A stretch of 64,000 nt of DNA from Paraburkholderia kururiensis (lineage in GTDB: Bacteria; Pseudomonadota; Gammaproteobacteria; Burkholderiales; Burkholderiaceae): positions 1,736,001 to 1,800,000 of the forward strand of contig NZ_CP139965.1 of assembly GCF_034424375.1 (NCBI RefSeq). Reading direction: 5' to 3'. Below the pieces are notes generated by a model, which had not been told where the DNA came from, ran no database searches, and saw nothing but the letters and a program-made list of their open reading frames with translations. Below, piece after piece: positions 26,777-36,424 of the stretch (positions are counted from its first letter, which is position 1; each line of letters opens with the position of its first letter). The translations under genes and the position numbers were made by a program.

Positions 26777-27433
26777 ATGAACTGGGAATCGTTCGAACAC
26801 GGCTGGCGCCTCGCGCCTGCCGATGCGCCCGCGCGGGCGCTCGTCGTGCTGCTGCATGGCGTAGGCAGCAACGGCCAGGACCTGGTGCCGCTCGCCGATG
26901 CATGGCGCGGTGCGCTGCCGCCGGACATCGCGTGGGCGTCGTTCGACGGCAGCGAGCCGTTCGACGGCGGCTTCGGTGGGCGCCAGTGGTTCAGCCTGCG
27001 CGACATCGACGAAAGCAGCCGGGGTGAGCGTGTTGCCGCCGCCTGGCCTGCACTCGAGCGCATGTTGCGTGCGGAACTCGCGCACTGGGCATTGCAGGAT
27101 TTCGGTCAGCTTGCACTCGTCGGCTTTTCGCAAGGGTCCATCATGTCGCTCTATCACGCTGCGACGCACGATGAAGGCGCGGCGGCCGTGGTTGCCTACT
27201 CGGGGCGGCTCGCCGTGCCGGTGACGGCTCGCAGCCGTACGCCGCTCACGCTCGTGCACGGCATGGAGGACGGCGTCATTCCCATCGCCGAACTCGAACG
27301 TGCCGCGAATGCGTTCAGCGACGCCGGTTTCGCCGTGGGCGCCTATGCGTTGCCCGGCGTCGGCCACACCATTTCGTCGCAGGGCGCCATGCTGGGCCGC
27401 GAGGCGTTGGCGCGTGCCTTTTCGACCCTGTAG
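26777..27433 (+). CDS. Phospholipase/carboxylesterase family serine hydrolase
   Basis: A 218-residue alpha/beta hydrolase of the acyl-protein thioesterase/carboxylesterase (Abhydrolase_2) family. The oxyanion region is VVLLHGVGSNGQDL, the nucleophile elbow is GFSQGS, the Asp is in HGMEDGVIP and the His in LPGVGHTIS. These form a complete Ser-Asp-His triad. The start ATG at 26777 has a weak CAGGGG upstream. It is a stand-alone gene; the natural substrate is not evident. Confidence 0.88.
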   Translation: MNWESFEHGWRLAPADAPARALVVLLHGVGSNGQDLVPLADAWRGALPPDIAWASFDGSEPFDGGFGGRQWFSLRDIDESSRGERVAAAWPALERMLRAELAHWALQDFGQLALVGFSQGSIMSLYHAATHDEGAAAVVAYSGRLAVPVTARSRTPLTLVHGMEDGVIPIAELERAANAFSDAGFAVGAYALPGVGHTISSQGAMLGREALARAFSTL

Positions 27434-27445
27434 GAAGGGGGCGGC

Positions 27446-27470
27446 GCGCATGGAGACGTGCTCCGTGCGC
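27446..27470 (+). terminator. Stem-loop after the carboxylesterase gene
   Basis: GCGCATGGAG pairs with CTCCGTGCGC (one G-U pair) around a 5-base loop, 13 bases after the stop. There is no T-run, so a Rho-independent function is doubtful. Confidence 0.3.
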
Positions 27471-27501
27471 CCCACGGAAATACGCGGAAACATTCCGGGA
27501 T

Positions 27502-27517
27502 GCCAAATTATTTTGGC
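27502..27517. promoter_or_regulatory. GCCAAA-TTAT-TTTGGC inverted repeat
   Basis: Perfect 6-bp arms in a small AT-rich pocket, 175 bases upstream of the mreB-like gene. It could be an operator or a short hairpin. No regulator is assigned. Confidence 0.3.
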
Positions 27518-27691
27518 GTGGCTAAAGTTTGCCGCGCCCTGCGCCGTTAACGGTTCCAATAGGCCGTCATGGCCAGCAGGAACCGCCCGGCGTGTGATGT
27601 AGCGCGGCGTTCGCCACCACGCGGCGCGCCAGGGCGGCGACGATCCCGATCGCCCGGGCGGGGCGGTCGACGACACGAGCCGAGCCTACAC

Positions 27692-28738
27692 ATGGCCAGA
27701 ACAACGTCGCACCCTTCCTTCCTGAAACGGTTGTTCCGCCACGACGTGGCCGTGGATCTCGGCACGGCCAACACGCTCATCTACACGCCCGACGAAGGCG
27801 TCGTGCTCAATCAGCCCTCGGTGGTGTGCTTCCAGAAACACGCGGCGCCCGGCGAAGCGCGCGTGGCGGCGGTGGGCAGCGAAGCGAAGCAACTGCTTGG
27901 CCGAACCCCCGTCAACCTCGAAACGGTGCGGCCCATGCGCCACGGCGTGATTGCGGACTTTCCCGCGGCCGAACACATGATTCGCCAGTTCGTCGACATG
28001 GCCCAGCAGCGCCGGCTCTTCGGGCGGCGCGCATCGTTCACGATCTGCGTGCCGGCGGGCGCGACCCACGTGGAGCGCCGCGCGATCCGCGAGGCCGCCG
28101 TCGCGGCGGGCGCAGGGCGGGTGAACCTGATCGGCGAGTCGCTCGCTTCCGCGGTGGGGGCGGGGCTGCCGGTGGCGTCGGCCACCGGTTCGATGGTCGT
28201 GGACATTGGCGGCGGCACCACGGAAGTCGGCGTCGTGGCGCTGGGCGGACTCGCGTACAGCGGCTCGATTCGCGTGGGCGGCGACCAGTTCGACCAGGCG
28301 ATCGTGAGTTACGTGCGCAACCTGTTCGGCGTGCTGCTCGGCGAACCCACGGCGGAGCACGTGAAAAAGACCATCGGTTCGGCGATGCGCGACGTGCCGC
28401 GGCAGCGCATGAACGCGACCGGCCGCAGCCTCGACGATGGCCTGCCGCGCACCGTCGAGCTCAGCAATCACGACGTGGCCGACGCGATCGTGTCGCCGCT
28501 CAAGCAGGTGATCGGCGCCGTGAAGGACGCGCTGGAAAATGCGCCGCCCGAGCTGGTCACCGACATCGCGAGTACCGGCATCGTGCTCACGGGCGGCGGC
28601 GCACTGCTCGCGAACCTGGACCGTTGCCTCGCGGCGGAACTGGGCGTGGCGGTGCGAATCGCCGACGAGCCGCTGACCTGCGCCGTGCGCGGCGCCGGCG
28701 TGGCCGGCCAGGTGCTGGACGAGTACGCGTTCGAATAA
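27692..28738 (+). CDS. MreB-family actin-like protein (isolated paralogue)
   Basis: A 348-residue bacterial actin homologue. Landmarks are the phosphate-1 motif VAVDLGTANTLIY, the interdomain RPMRHGVIADF, phosphate-2 DIGGGTTEVGVVALGG and the adenosine motif LTGGGALLANLD. An amphipathic basic start (PSFLKRLFRHD) fits membrane attachment. Classical mreB is followed by mreC and mreD and is about 347 residues; here no mreC or mreD follows, only a hydrolase. This is therefore probably a second copy with a specialised role. The start is an ATG at 27692. Confidence 0.88.
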   Translation: MARTTSHPSFLKRLFRHDVAVDLGTANTLIYTPDEGVVLNQPSVVCFQKHAAPGEARVAAVGSEAKQLLGRTPVNLETVRPMRHGVIADFPAAEHMIRQFVDMAQQRRLFGRRASFTICVPAGATHVERRAIREAAVAAGAGRVNLIGESLASAVGAGLPVASATGSMVVDIGGGTTEVGVVALGGLAYSGSIRVGGDQFDQAIVSYVRNLFGVLLGEPTAEHVKKTIGSAMRDVPRQRMNATGRSLDDGLPRTVELSNHDVADAIVSPLKQVIGAVKDALENAPPELVTDIASTGIVLTGGGALLANLDRCLAAELGVAVRIADEPLTCAVRGAGVAGQVLDEYAFE

Positions 28739-28954
28739 GCCTTCGGCGCACCGGCAAGGGCACAGGCACACGCAACAGAAGCCTCTACACAACGACGAAA
28801 GCACGAACGACGAAAACCGCTTCGCACGCGCCGCAGGCTGCCATGGGACAATCCGCGGTTCCTTCATCGTACCGGCGGCCGTTTTCAGTGGGCGTCTGAA
28901 TCCACTGCATCCACTGCGTTCGCTGCACTCACTGCGGCCCCGTTTCTCTTGCCT

Positions 28955-29833
28955 GTGAATCAACGTCCCGTTTTTGCCCGCGCCGCGCTCGCGCCGTCCT
29001 TCGTTCCGCTTTCGAACGGCCTTCGCATGCCCTACGTCGAGGCCGGTACGGGCGAGCTGCTGCTGTTCGTGCACGGCTCGCTCTGCGATTACCGCTACTG
29101 GCAACCGCAACTGGACGGCCTTGCCGCCCGCTATCGCTGTGTGGCAGTGAGTCTCACGCATTACTGGCCCGACGCCGACCGGCAGAGCGCCGTGCCTTTC
29201 AGCTGGCGCGGCCACGCGGACGAACTGGCGCAGTTCGTGGAGCGCCTCGGTGCCGGCCCGGCCCACGTGGTGGGCCACTCGCGCGGCGGCTGCGTGTCGT
29301 TTCATTTCGCGCGCAGGCATGCGCAGCACGTGCGCACGCTGACGCTCGCGGACCCGGGCGGCCCGTTGCAGATCGAGGGCCGCGCGCCCGCGCGACTGCC
29401 GGAAACGGTCAATGCGTTGCGGGCCCGCGCCGCACAATTGATCGAGGACGGCCACGTCGATGCCGGGCTGCAGCTGTTCGTCGATTCGGTAAGCCGCCCG
29501 GGCTTCTGGGCCAAAAGCACCCCCTCGTTTCGCACCATGGCCACGGACAATGCCCACACGCTCGCCCGCCAGTTTCGCGATCCGCTGCCGGCCTATACGC
29601 CTGCGGACGCAGCGGGCGTGTGTTGTCCCGTGCTGCTGATCGATGGCGAAAAGAGCCCGGACATGTTCCGGCGCACCGCTAACGCGCTCCACGCATGGCT
29701 GCCCGATGCGCGGCGCGAGACGGTGCAGGGCGCCTCGCACGGCATGAATCTCGCGCGTCCCGCGGCGTTCAATCGCTACGTCGATGCATTTATCGCGGAC
29801 GTAAAGGCGAGGGTGCCGGAGCACGGCGTGTGA
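28955..29833 (+). CDS. Alpha/beta-hydrolase fold protein
   Basis: A 292-residue hydrolase (Abhydrolase_1). Oxyanion region FVHGSLCDYRYW, nucleophile elbow GHSRGG, Asp in LLIDGEKSPD, and His in GASHGMNLARP. The start is uncertain: I use the GTG at 28955 (VNQRPVF); a TTG at 28949 is in frame, and the first ATG is about 24 codons further in. No clear ribosome site is seen for any of them. The neighbours give no hint of the substrate. Confidence 0.8.
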   Translation: MNQRPVFARAALAPSFVPLSNGLRMPYVEAGTGELLLFVHGSLCDYRYWQPQLDGLAARYRCVAVSLTHYWPDADRQSAVPFSWRGHADELAQFVERLGAGPAHVVGHSRGGCVSFHFARRHAQHVRTLTLADPGGPLQIEGRAPARLPETVNALRARAAQLIEDGHVDAGLQLFVDSVSRPGFWAKSTPSFRTMATDNAHTLARQFRDPLPAYTPADAAGVCCPVLLIDGEKSPDMFRRTANALHAWLPDARRETVQGASHGMNLARPAAFNRYVDAFIADVKARVPEHGV

Positions 29834-30044
29834 GCGCCGGCGCGCGCTTCCCCTTCAAGGCACGACACGCTTACAGTCAGCTTGCTTCAAGTATTGCGAG
29901 TCCCGAGACGGTTTGTTGTGTTGCACAGCGTCAATTTCACCCGCCCCTCGTCTTAGAATGCGAGGCCAGAGCCGCGGCAGGTCGCCGCAACCCGCGCGAC
30001 GGCACACCGCGTCTTTCATGCCCCGGCAACCAAGGACTCCGAAG

Positions 30045-31346
30045 ATGAACGAATCGAACATGCACGCCACGCTGCGCTTTTCCGATAGCGACCAGACCAT
30101 CGAGCTTCCCGTCTACAAGGGCACGATGGGCCCGGACGTCATCGATATCCGCAAACTGTACGGCCAGACCGGCAAGTTCACGTACGACCCGGGCTTCATG
30201 TCGACGGCGGCATGCAATTCGGCGATTACGTACATCGACGGGGACAAGGGCGAACTGCTGTACCGCGGCTACCCGATCGACAACCTCGCGCAAAACGCCG
30301 ACTTCCTCGAAACCTGCTACCTGCTGCTCAAGGGCGAACTGCCCAACCCGGCCCAGAAGGACGAGTTCGTGAAGACCGTCACGAGCCACACGATGGTCCA
30401 CGAGCAGATGCATCTCTTTTTCCGGGGCTTCCGTCGCGACGCACACCCGATGTCGATTCTCGTGGCCGCGGTGGGCGCGCTGTCGGCGTTCTATCACGAC
30501 TCGCTCGACATCAATGACCCGCGTCATCGCGACGTGTCGGCCATTCGCATGATCGCGAAGCTGCCTACGCTCGTCGCGATGGCCTACAAGTACAGCATCG
30601 GCCAGCCGTTCGTGTATCCGCGCGATGACCTCTCGTACAGCGCGAATTTCATGCGCATGATGTTCTCGAATCCGTGCGAGGAGTACAAGGTCAACGACGT
30701 GCTGGTGCGCGCGCTGGACCGCATCCTGATCCTGCATGCGGACCACGAGCAGAACGCGTCGACCTCGACCGTGCGTCTCGCGGGTTCGTCGGGTGCGAAT
30801 CCGTTCGCGTGTATCGCGGCCGGTATCGCATGTCTCTGGGGCCCCGCGCACGGCGGCGCCAACGAAGCGGCGCTCAACATGCTCGAAGAGATCGGCTCGC
30901 CCGACAACATCCCTGAATTCATCCGTCAGGTGAAGGACAAGAACTCGGGCGTGAAGCTGATGGGCTTCGGCCACCGCGTCTACAAGAACTACGACCCGCG
31001 CGCGAAGCTGATGCGCGAGACGTGCCACGAAGTGCTCGAAGAACTGGGCCTGCACGACGACCCGCTCTTCAAGCTCGCGATGCAGCTGGAAAAGATCGCG
31101 CTGGAAGACGAATACTTCGTGTCGCGCAAGCTGTACCCGAACGTGGATTTCTATTCGGGCATCGTGCAGCGCGCACTCGGCATTCCGACTTCGATGTTCA
31201 CCTGCATCTTCGCGATGGCACGCACGGTGGGCTGGATTGCGCAGTGGAACGAAATGATCGCCGACCCCGAGCAGAAGATCGGCCGTCCGCGCCAGCTGTT
31301 CGTCGGTGCAACGCCGCGCGAAGCGAAGCCGATCGCGAAGCGGTAA
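30045..31346 (+). CDS. gltA: Citrate synthase (type II, hexameric type)
   Basis: Condenses oxaloacetate with acetyl-CoA in the first step of the TCA cycle. The 433-residue length and GPDVIDIRKLYGQTGKFTYDPGFMSTAACNS start match the Gram-negative NADH-regulated GltA group. Catalytic residues lie in ILHADHEQNASTSTVRL (His), GFGHRVYKNYDPRA (His) and LYPNVDFYSGIV (Asp). The ATG at 30045 follows an AAGGA and gives the family N-terminus; longer open frame upstream is ignored. The TCA genes that often accompany gltA (sdhCDAB) are not here, so this may be an extra copy. Confidence 0.93.
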   Translation: MNESNMHATLRFSDSDQTIELPVYKGTMGPDVIDIRKLYGQTGKFTYDPGFMSTAACNSAITYIDGDKGELLYRGYPIDNLAQNADFLETCYLLLKGELPNPAQKDEFVKTVTSHTMVHEQMHLFFRGFRRDAHPMSILVAAVGALSAFYHDSLDINDPRHRDVSAIRMIAKLPTLVAMAYKYSIGQPFVYPRDDLSYSANFMRMMFSNPCEEYKVNDVLVRALDRILILHADHEQNASTSTVRLAGSSGANPFACIAAGIACLWGPAHGGANEAALNMLEEIGSPDNIPEFIRQVKDKNSGVKLMGFGHRVYKNYDPRAKLMRETCHEVLEELGLHDDPLFKLAMQLEKIALEDEYFVSRKLYPNVDFYSGIVQRALGIPTSMFTCIFAMARTVGWIAQWNEMIADPEQKIGRPRQLFVGATPREAKPIAKR

Positions 31347-31475
31347 TCGCGGCAGCAACGCTGCGCTCTGAACCAAAATCGCTCCTCCTGCTCGAAGCCT
31401 CTACAATCGGCGGCGTGCGCCCGCTCAACGCGGTGCACGCGGCCTATCCGGCAGACACGGCACAGGAGCGATGCA

Positions 31476-33776
31476 ATGCAGGATCCAGAAGCACTCGGCG
31501 GTGTAACGCACGCGGGGGGCGTGGACCACGCCCCGTCTCCCCAGCAGGATGCGGACGGCGCGTTCATCCCGACAGAGACCGCGCATGTCGCGAGCATGAC
31601 CCAGCACGTGCTGAAGTCCGGCGACACGTTTATCGTCAACGACTCGCTGGGTGACATCACGGGCCACGACGACGGCCTCTTCGTCAACGACACGCGCGTA
31701 CTCTCGTCGCTGCGCCTCACCTTCGGCGGACGCGCGCCGTCGCTGCTCTCGGGCAGCGTCAGCAACGACAACACGGCGTTCACCGCGCATCTCACCAACC
31801 GTCCGTTGCCGCCGCTCGGCGGCAGCAGCACGCCCGAGGGCGTGATCCACGTGCAGCGCGTGCGCGTGCTCTCGGGCACGGTGCTCAACGAGGCAATCGA
31901 ACTCACCAACTATGGCACGAGCGATGCTGTCGTGCCGCTCTCCATCTCGTTCGCGAGCGACTTTCGCGACATGTTCGAAGTGCGTGGCCTGAAGCGCGAG
32001 AAGCGCGGCAGCATCGAGCCCGCACGCATCGAGAACGACGAAGTGCGGCTCGACTATATCGGGCTCGACCGCGTGGCGCGGCGCGTGCGCATTGCGTTTT
32101 CGCCTGCGCCCGACAAGCTGTTCGGCGACCGCGCCGATTATTCGGTGCGGCTGCCCGCGCAGGCCTGCGTGTCGATCTACCTGTCGGTTTCCGTGCACGT
32201 GGAGGCGTTGCCCGACGCGCCGCACGACACGCCGAGCGCCGGACCCGTGCAGCCCACGCATCTCGTGAGCGAAGCGCATCTCTCGCAGATCGATGCCGCA
32301 CGCCCACGCGTGGGCCGCGCCGCGGTACGCGCGGCGATGGTGGATGCCCACCTCGTCATGCGCGAGCGCAGGCGCACGACGGCGCGCGTGCGCTCCAGCA
32401 ATCCGCTCTTCAACGCATGGATCGAACGTTCGCTCGCGGACCTGGGCCTCCTCACGACCGACCTCGCGAGCGGTCCGTATCCGTATGCGGGCATTCCATG
32501 GTTCTCCACGCCGTTCGGCCGCGACGCTGTCATCACGGCGTTGCAGAGCCTGTGGATGCAGCCCGCGCTCGCGCGCGGCGTGCTGCGCTTTCAGGCCGAG
32601 CACCAGGCGCGCGAGAACTCGCCGTTTCGCGACGCGGCGGTCGGCAAGATCATCCACGAAATGCGCAAGAGCGAGATGGCGGCCACGGGCGAAGTGCCGT
32701 TCGCACAGTACTACGGCGGCGTGGACACCACGCCGCTCTTCATCGTGCTGGCGGGCGCGTATGCGGCCCGCACCCACGACCTCGCGCTGATCGACGAACT
32801 GTGGCCCGCACTGGAACGCGCGGCGAACTGGGTGGCCGGCGTGTGCGAGCGCAATCGCTACGGGCTGCTCGACTATCAGCGCGAGTCCGAAGGCGGCCTT
32901 GCGAACCAGGGCTGGAAGGACAGTCACGATTCGGTGTTCCATGCGGACGGCCGCTTTCCCGAAGGGCCGATCGCGCTCGTCGAGGTGCAGGCCTACGCGG
33001 CCGCGGCATTCGACACGATGGCGCACTTCTCCGCGTTGCGCGGCCTCGGCGCAGAAGCTGCGGCGTGGGCCGCGCGCGCCGCGAAGATTCGCGCGTGCGT
33101 GGAGGAACGCTACTGGATGCCCGAGTCGGGCTTCTACGGCATTGCGCTGGATGGCCACGGCGAACTGTGCCGCGTGCTCGCATCGAATGCGGGGCATCTG
33201 CTCGCGTTCGGTTTGCCTTCACCCGAGCGCGGCAAGCAGGTGGTGGATGCGCTCGATTCCGCGCTGTTCCACACAGGCTGGGGCGTGCGGACGCTGGCCG
33301 CAGGCCAGCCGCGTTTCAATCCGATGGCTTATCACAACGGGTCTGTGTGGCCGCACGACAATGCGCTCTGCGCGCGCGGCCTTGTGCGCTACGGCGGCAA
33401 GGCGGTGGCCGTGCGGCTGCTGCAGGCGCTCTTCGAAGCGGCGGTTACCTTCGACATGCGGCTGCCCGAGCTGTTCTGCGGCTTTCCGCGCCGCCGCGGC
33501 GAGCCGCCTACCGCTTACCCCGTCGCGTGTCTGCCGCAGGCCTGGGCGGCCGGCTCGCCGTTCATGATGCTCGAGGCGTGTCTGGGCATCACGATCGACG
33601 CGGCGAGCCGCGAGGTGCGCATCGAGCAGCCCATGCTGCCCGAGGGCATCGACTGGATCGAGGTGGGTGATCTGCAGGTGGGCGAGGGCTCGGTCTCCAT
33701 CGTGTTCAGGCGGATGGACGGCAAGGTCGTGGCATCGGCGGACAAGGGCGACGTGAAGGTGGTCGCGGTGCTCTAG
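31476..33776 (+). CDS. Glycogen debranching-type amylo-alpha-1,6-glucosidase
   Basis: A 766-residue cytoplasmic protein with an N-terminal beta-sandwich (glycogen-debranching N domain, about residues 40-250; DSLGDITGHDDGLFVNDTRVLSSLRL). The catalytic (alpha/alpha)6 domain follows (about 310-720). Notable stretches: YPYAGIPWFSTPFGRDAVITALQSLW, GLANQGWKDSHDSVFHADG and NPMAYHNGSVWPHDNALCARG, the last with the acidic residues common in this clan. Proteins of this kind debranch or trim alpha-glucans and may act on trehalose- or glycogen-related polymers. A trehalase is 16 kb away, but no glycogen operon is present. Confidence 0.85.
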   Translation: MQDPEALGGVTHAGGVDHAPSPQQDADGAFIPTETAHVASMTQHVLKSGDTFIVNDSLGDITGHDDGLFVNDTRVLSSLRLTFGGRAPSLLSGSVSNDNTAFTAHLTNRPLPPLGGSSTPEGVIHVQRVRVLSGTVLNEAIELTNYGTSDAVVPLSISFASDFRDMFEVRGLKREKRGSIEPARIENDEVRLDYIGLDRVARRVRIAFSPAPDKLFGDRADYSVRLPAQACVSIYLSVSVHVEALPDAPHDTPSAGPVQPTHLVSEAHLSQIDAARPRVGRAAVRAAMVDAHLVMRERRRTTARVRSSNPLFNAWIERSLADLGLLTTDLASGPYPYAGIPWFSTPFGRDAVITALQSLWMQPALARGVLRFQAEHQARENSPFRDAAVGKIIHEMRKSEMAATGEVPFAQYYGGVDTTPLFIVLAGAYAARTHDLALIDELWPALERAANWVAGVCERNRYGLLDYQRESEGGLANQGWKDSHDSVFHADGRFPEGPIALVEVQAYAAAAFDTMAHFSALRGLGAEAAAWAARAAKIRACVEERYWMPESGFYGIALDGHGELCRVLASNAGHLLAFGLPSPERGKQVVDALDSALFHTGWGVRTLAAGQPRFNPMAYHNGSVWPHDNALCARGLVRYGGKAVAVRLLQALFEAAVTFDMRLPELFCGFPRRRGEPPTAYPVACLPQAWAAGSPFMMLEACLGITIDAASREVRIEQPMLPEGIDWIEVGDLQVGEGSVSIVFRRMDGKVVASADKGDVKVVAVL

Positions 33777-33899
33777 CGGCGCGTTCGTATTCCGGTGGAA
33801 CGGGCGGCGCAACCCGACGCCGCTCACGCACTTTGCGTTGCGTGCCGCCCGATGCCCCGGTGATACCATTCGTTGCCGCCGCCACCTCGCCATTGCCGC

Positions 33900-34760
33900 A
33901 TGCCCGATACCTTCGACCAGCTCGCCGTTCTGATCCGTGCCCGCTTTGCCGGACTGAGCCCGCAATTCCAGACGGGCGCGGCGTTTCTGCTCGATCATCC
34001 CGACGAAGTGGCTGTGCTCTCCATGCGCAAGGTCGCCGATCGCGCGCAGGTGCAGCCGGCCTCGCTCGTGCGGCTTGCCCAGCAGCTCGGCTTTCCGGGC
34101 TGGAACGAGATGCGCGAGCTCTTCGTGGCGCGCGTGCGCACGCGGCCCGAGCCGCTCACGAGCCGTGCGCGCTCGCTCGTTGCGGGCAATGCCAAACACT
34201 CGCTCGCCCACGATCTGCTCGTCGCGCAGCAGCACAATCTCGAGGTCACGGCCGCGCAGAACGAGCGCACCTTGCTCGAGGCCGCACGCATTCTGCGTCG
34301 TGCGCGCCACGTGTACGTGGCCGGTTACCGGTCGTGCTACGCGGTGGCGTTCGGGCTCGTGTATGGCTACCGGTTCTTCCGTTCGTCGGTCTCGTTGCTC
34401 ACGGGCGAAGCCGGCACGCTCGACATGCAGCTGCGGGCCATCGATCGCGACAGCGCGACGGTCGTGATCAGCTTCGCGCCGTATTCGGTGGAAGCGGTGC
34501 GCGTGGCCGAGGCAGCGCTCGAAAAGGGCAGCAAGCTGGTCGCGATTACCGACAGCGCGGTGTCGCCCATCGCGCTCAATGCCGACAAGTTGCTGATCTT
34601 CTCGCACGAAAGCCCTTCGTTCTTTCCGTCGCTCGTCGCGGCTACCGCGATTGCCGAATCGCTGGTGGCGCATCTGCTCGCGCTGGAAGGTGCGGGCGCC
34701 GTCGAGCAGCTCGAACAGGCAGAACGTTCGTTGCACGCGAAGGGCGACTACGTACCCTGA
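33900..34760 (+). CDS. RpiR-family transcriptional regulator
   Basis: A 286-residue regulator with an N-terminal HTH of the RpiR type (about residues 5-80: KVADRAQVQPASLVRLAQQLGFPGWNEMRELF) and a C-terminal SIS phosphosugar-binding-like domain (about 125-255: RHVYVAGYRSCYAVAFGL, VVISFAPYSVEAVRVAE). It stands 221 bases upstream of an aminotransferase operon in the same direction. A strong palindrome lies in that gap. Members usually sense phosphosugars or metabolites of the pathway they control. Confidence 0.92.
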   Translation: MPDTFDQLAVLIRARFAGLSPQFQTGAAFLLDHPDEVAVLSMRKVADRAQVQPASLVRLAQQLGFPGWNEMRELFVARVRTRPEPLTSRARSLVAGNAKHSLAHDLLVAQQHNLEVTAAQNERTLLEAARILRRARHVYVAGYRSCYAVAFGLVYGYRFFRSSVSLLTGEAGTLDMQLRAIDRDSATVVISFAPYSVEAVRVAEAALEKGSKLVAITDSAVSPIALNADKLLIFSHESPSFFPSLVAATAIAESLVAHLLALEGAGAVEQLEQAERSLHAKGDYVP

Positions 34761-34930
34761 CGGGGCGCGTTCGACTTTCCCTTCCTCGCACTTCATCCGT
34801 TTTCGCTTTCCTCTCTCATACGCGCTTTGCGGCGGCGCTGCCGCTCGCGGTATGACCGCGCTCGGCCGCTGTTTTTTGCTGGGCGGCTTACAGGTGCGTT
34901 CGCTTTTTCCGGTGTTGTAGACTATGCTGT

Positions 34931-34954
34931 GTTTCGCAACAAATGTTGTGAAAC
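34931..34954. promoter_or_regulatory. 24-bp near-perfect palindrome, probable RpiR operator
   Basis: Half-sites GTTTCGCAACA and TGTTGTGAAAC are inverted repeats with one mismatched pair and a 2-base AA centre. It lies 28 bases upstream of the aminotransferase ATG and just upstream of its GGAGGAG ribosome site, so it probably overlaps the transcription start. Control by the RpiR regulator encoded immediately upstream is inferred. Confidence 0.7.
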
Positions 34955-34981
34955 AGTGAGCGAATGCACTGGAGGAGCCAC

Positions 34982-36331
34982 ATGTCGACCGTCTTTCACC
35001 GCATGCCGAAGCAGCCATTGCCCGTCGCCGTGGCGGGCGAGGGCATCGAGATCATCGATTCCACGGGCAAGCGTTATATCGATGCAAGCGGCGGCGCAGC
35101 CGTCTCGTGCCTCGGCCATAGTCATCCGCGTGTGATCGAAGCGATCGCACAGCAGGCGCGGCAACTGCCTTATGCGCATACCTCGTTCTTCACGAACGAG
35201 GCTGCCGAAGCGCTGGCAGACCGGCTCGTTGCCGCGGCGCCGCAAGGCCTCGGGCACGTGTATTTCGTGTCCGGCGGCTCCGAGGCCATCGAGGCCGCGC
35301 TCAAGCTCGCGCGCCAATACTTCGTGGAACGCGGCGAGCCGGCGCGGCGCCGCTTCATTGCGCGGCGCCAGAGCTATCACGGCAACACGCTGGGCGCGCT
35401 CGCAATTGGCGGCAACGCCTGGCGGCGCGAACCGTTCCTGCCGTTGCTGATCGAGTCCCACCATGTGAGCCCGTGCTTCGCTTACCGCGAACGGCGCGAC
35501 GGCGAAACCGACGACGCCTACGCGCAGCGTCTTGCCGACGAACTCGAAGAGAAGATTCTCGAACTCGGTCCCGAAACGGTAGCGGCCTTCGTCGCGGAAA
35601 CGGTGGTGGGCGCCACAGCGGGCGCCGTGCCGCCGGTGCGCGACTATTTCCGCAAGATCCGCGCCGTGTGCGACCGCTATGGTGTGCTGCTGATTCTCGA
35701 CGAGATCATGTGCGGCATGGGCCGCACGGGCCATCTGTTCGCCTGCGAGGAAGACGGCGTCACGCCGGATCTGCTCACCATCGCAAAGGGGCTCGGCGCA
35801 GGCTATCAGCCCATCGGCGCGCTGCTCGCGAGCGAGCGCATTTACGAAACCATCGTGGGCGGCACCGGCTACTTTCAGCACGGCCATACCTATATCGGTC
35901 ATGCCACGGCCTGCGCGGCGGCACTGGAAGTGCAGCGCGTGATTGCGGAGGAACGCCTGCTCGACAACGTGCAGGCGAGAGGCGAGCAACTGCGCGCCCG
36001 GCTGCTCGAACGTTACGCGGCGCATCCGTACGTGGGAGACGTGCGCGGGCGCGGGCTGTTCGTGGGTGTCGAACTGGTGCACGATCGTGCATCGAAAGCG
36101 CCATTCGATCCTGCACTCAAGCTGCATGCCGCGATCAAGCGCGAGGCATTTTCGCGCGGCCTGATGGTGTATCCCATGGGGGGCACGGTGGATGGCCGGT
36201 GCGGCGATCATGTGCTGCTGGCACCGCCGTTCATCTGCACGGCCACCGATATCGACACCATCGTCGAGCGCCTCGCCGATGCAGTCGAAGCCGCGTTGCG
36301 AAAGAGCGGCATGGCGACCGGCACCTGCTGA
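34982..36331 (+). CDS. Class III pyridoxal-phosphate aminotransferase
   Basis: A 449-residue PLP enzyme of the omega/acetylornithine aminotransferase group, often labelled aspartate aminotransferase family. Features: GGAAVSCLGHSHPRV, FVSGGSEAIEAALKLARQY, the YHGNTLGAL loop, LLILDEIMCGMGRTG with the PLP-ring Asp, and the Schiff-base Lys in DLLTIAKGLGAGYQPIGAL. A GGAGGAG precedes the ATG. It is followed by a carboxymuconolactone-decarboxylase-like gene and preceded by an RpiR regulator and palindrome, which looks like a regulated amine or amino-acid catabolic unit. Substrate not evident. Confidence 0.9.
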   Translation: MSTVFHRMPKQPLPVAVAGEGIEIIDSTGKRYIDASGGAAVSCLGHSHPRVIEAIAQQARQLPYAHTSFFTNEAAEALADRLVAAAPQGLGHVYFVSGGSEAIEAALKLARQYFVERGEPARRRFIARRQSYHGNTLGALAIGGNAWRREPFLPLLIESHHVSPCFAYRERRDGETDDAYAQRLADELEEKILELGPETVAAFVAETVVGATAGAVPPVRDYFRKIRAVCDRYGVLLILDEIMCGMGRTGHLFACEEDGVTPDLLTIAKGLGAGYQPIGALLASERIYETIVGGTGYFQHGHTYIGHATACAAALEVQRVIAEERLLDNVQARGEQLRARLLERYAAHPYVGDVRGRGLFVGVELVHDRASKAPFDPALKLHAAIKREAFSRGLMVYPMGGTVDGRCGDHVLLAPPFICTATDIDTIVERLADAVEAALRKSGMATGTC

Positions 36332-36424
36332 ACCGCAGCGCATGATGCAGCGGCAGGCCGCTCGCGGATGGGACGTGGCGCGGTTCAGGCGAAGCCAATC
36401 TTTCCAGTCGAGGCACTCCAATTC

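Noticed and set aside
27686..29824. 712-codon minus-strand frame across the mreB and hydrolase genes
   Set aside because: It spans two well-supported plus-strand genes and their intergenic gap, which is typical of codon-bias shadows.
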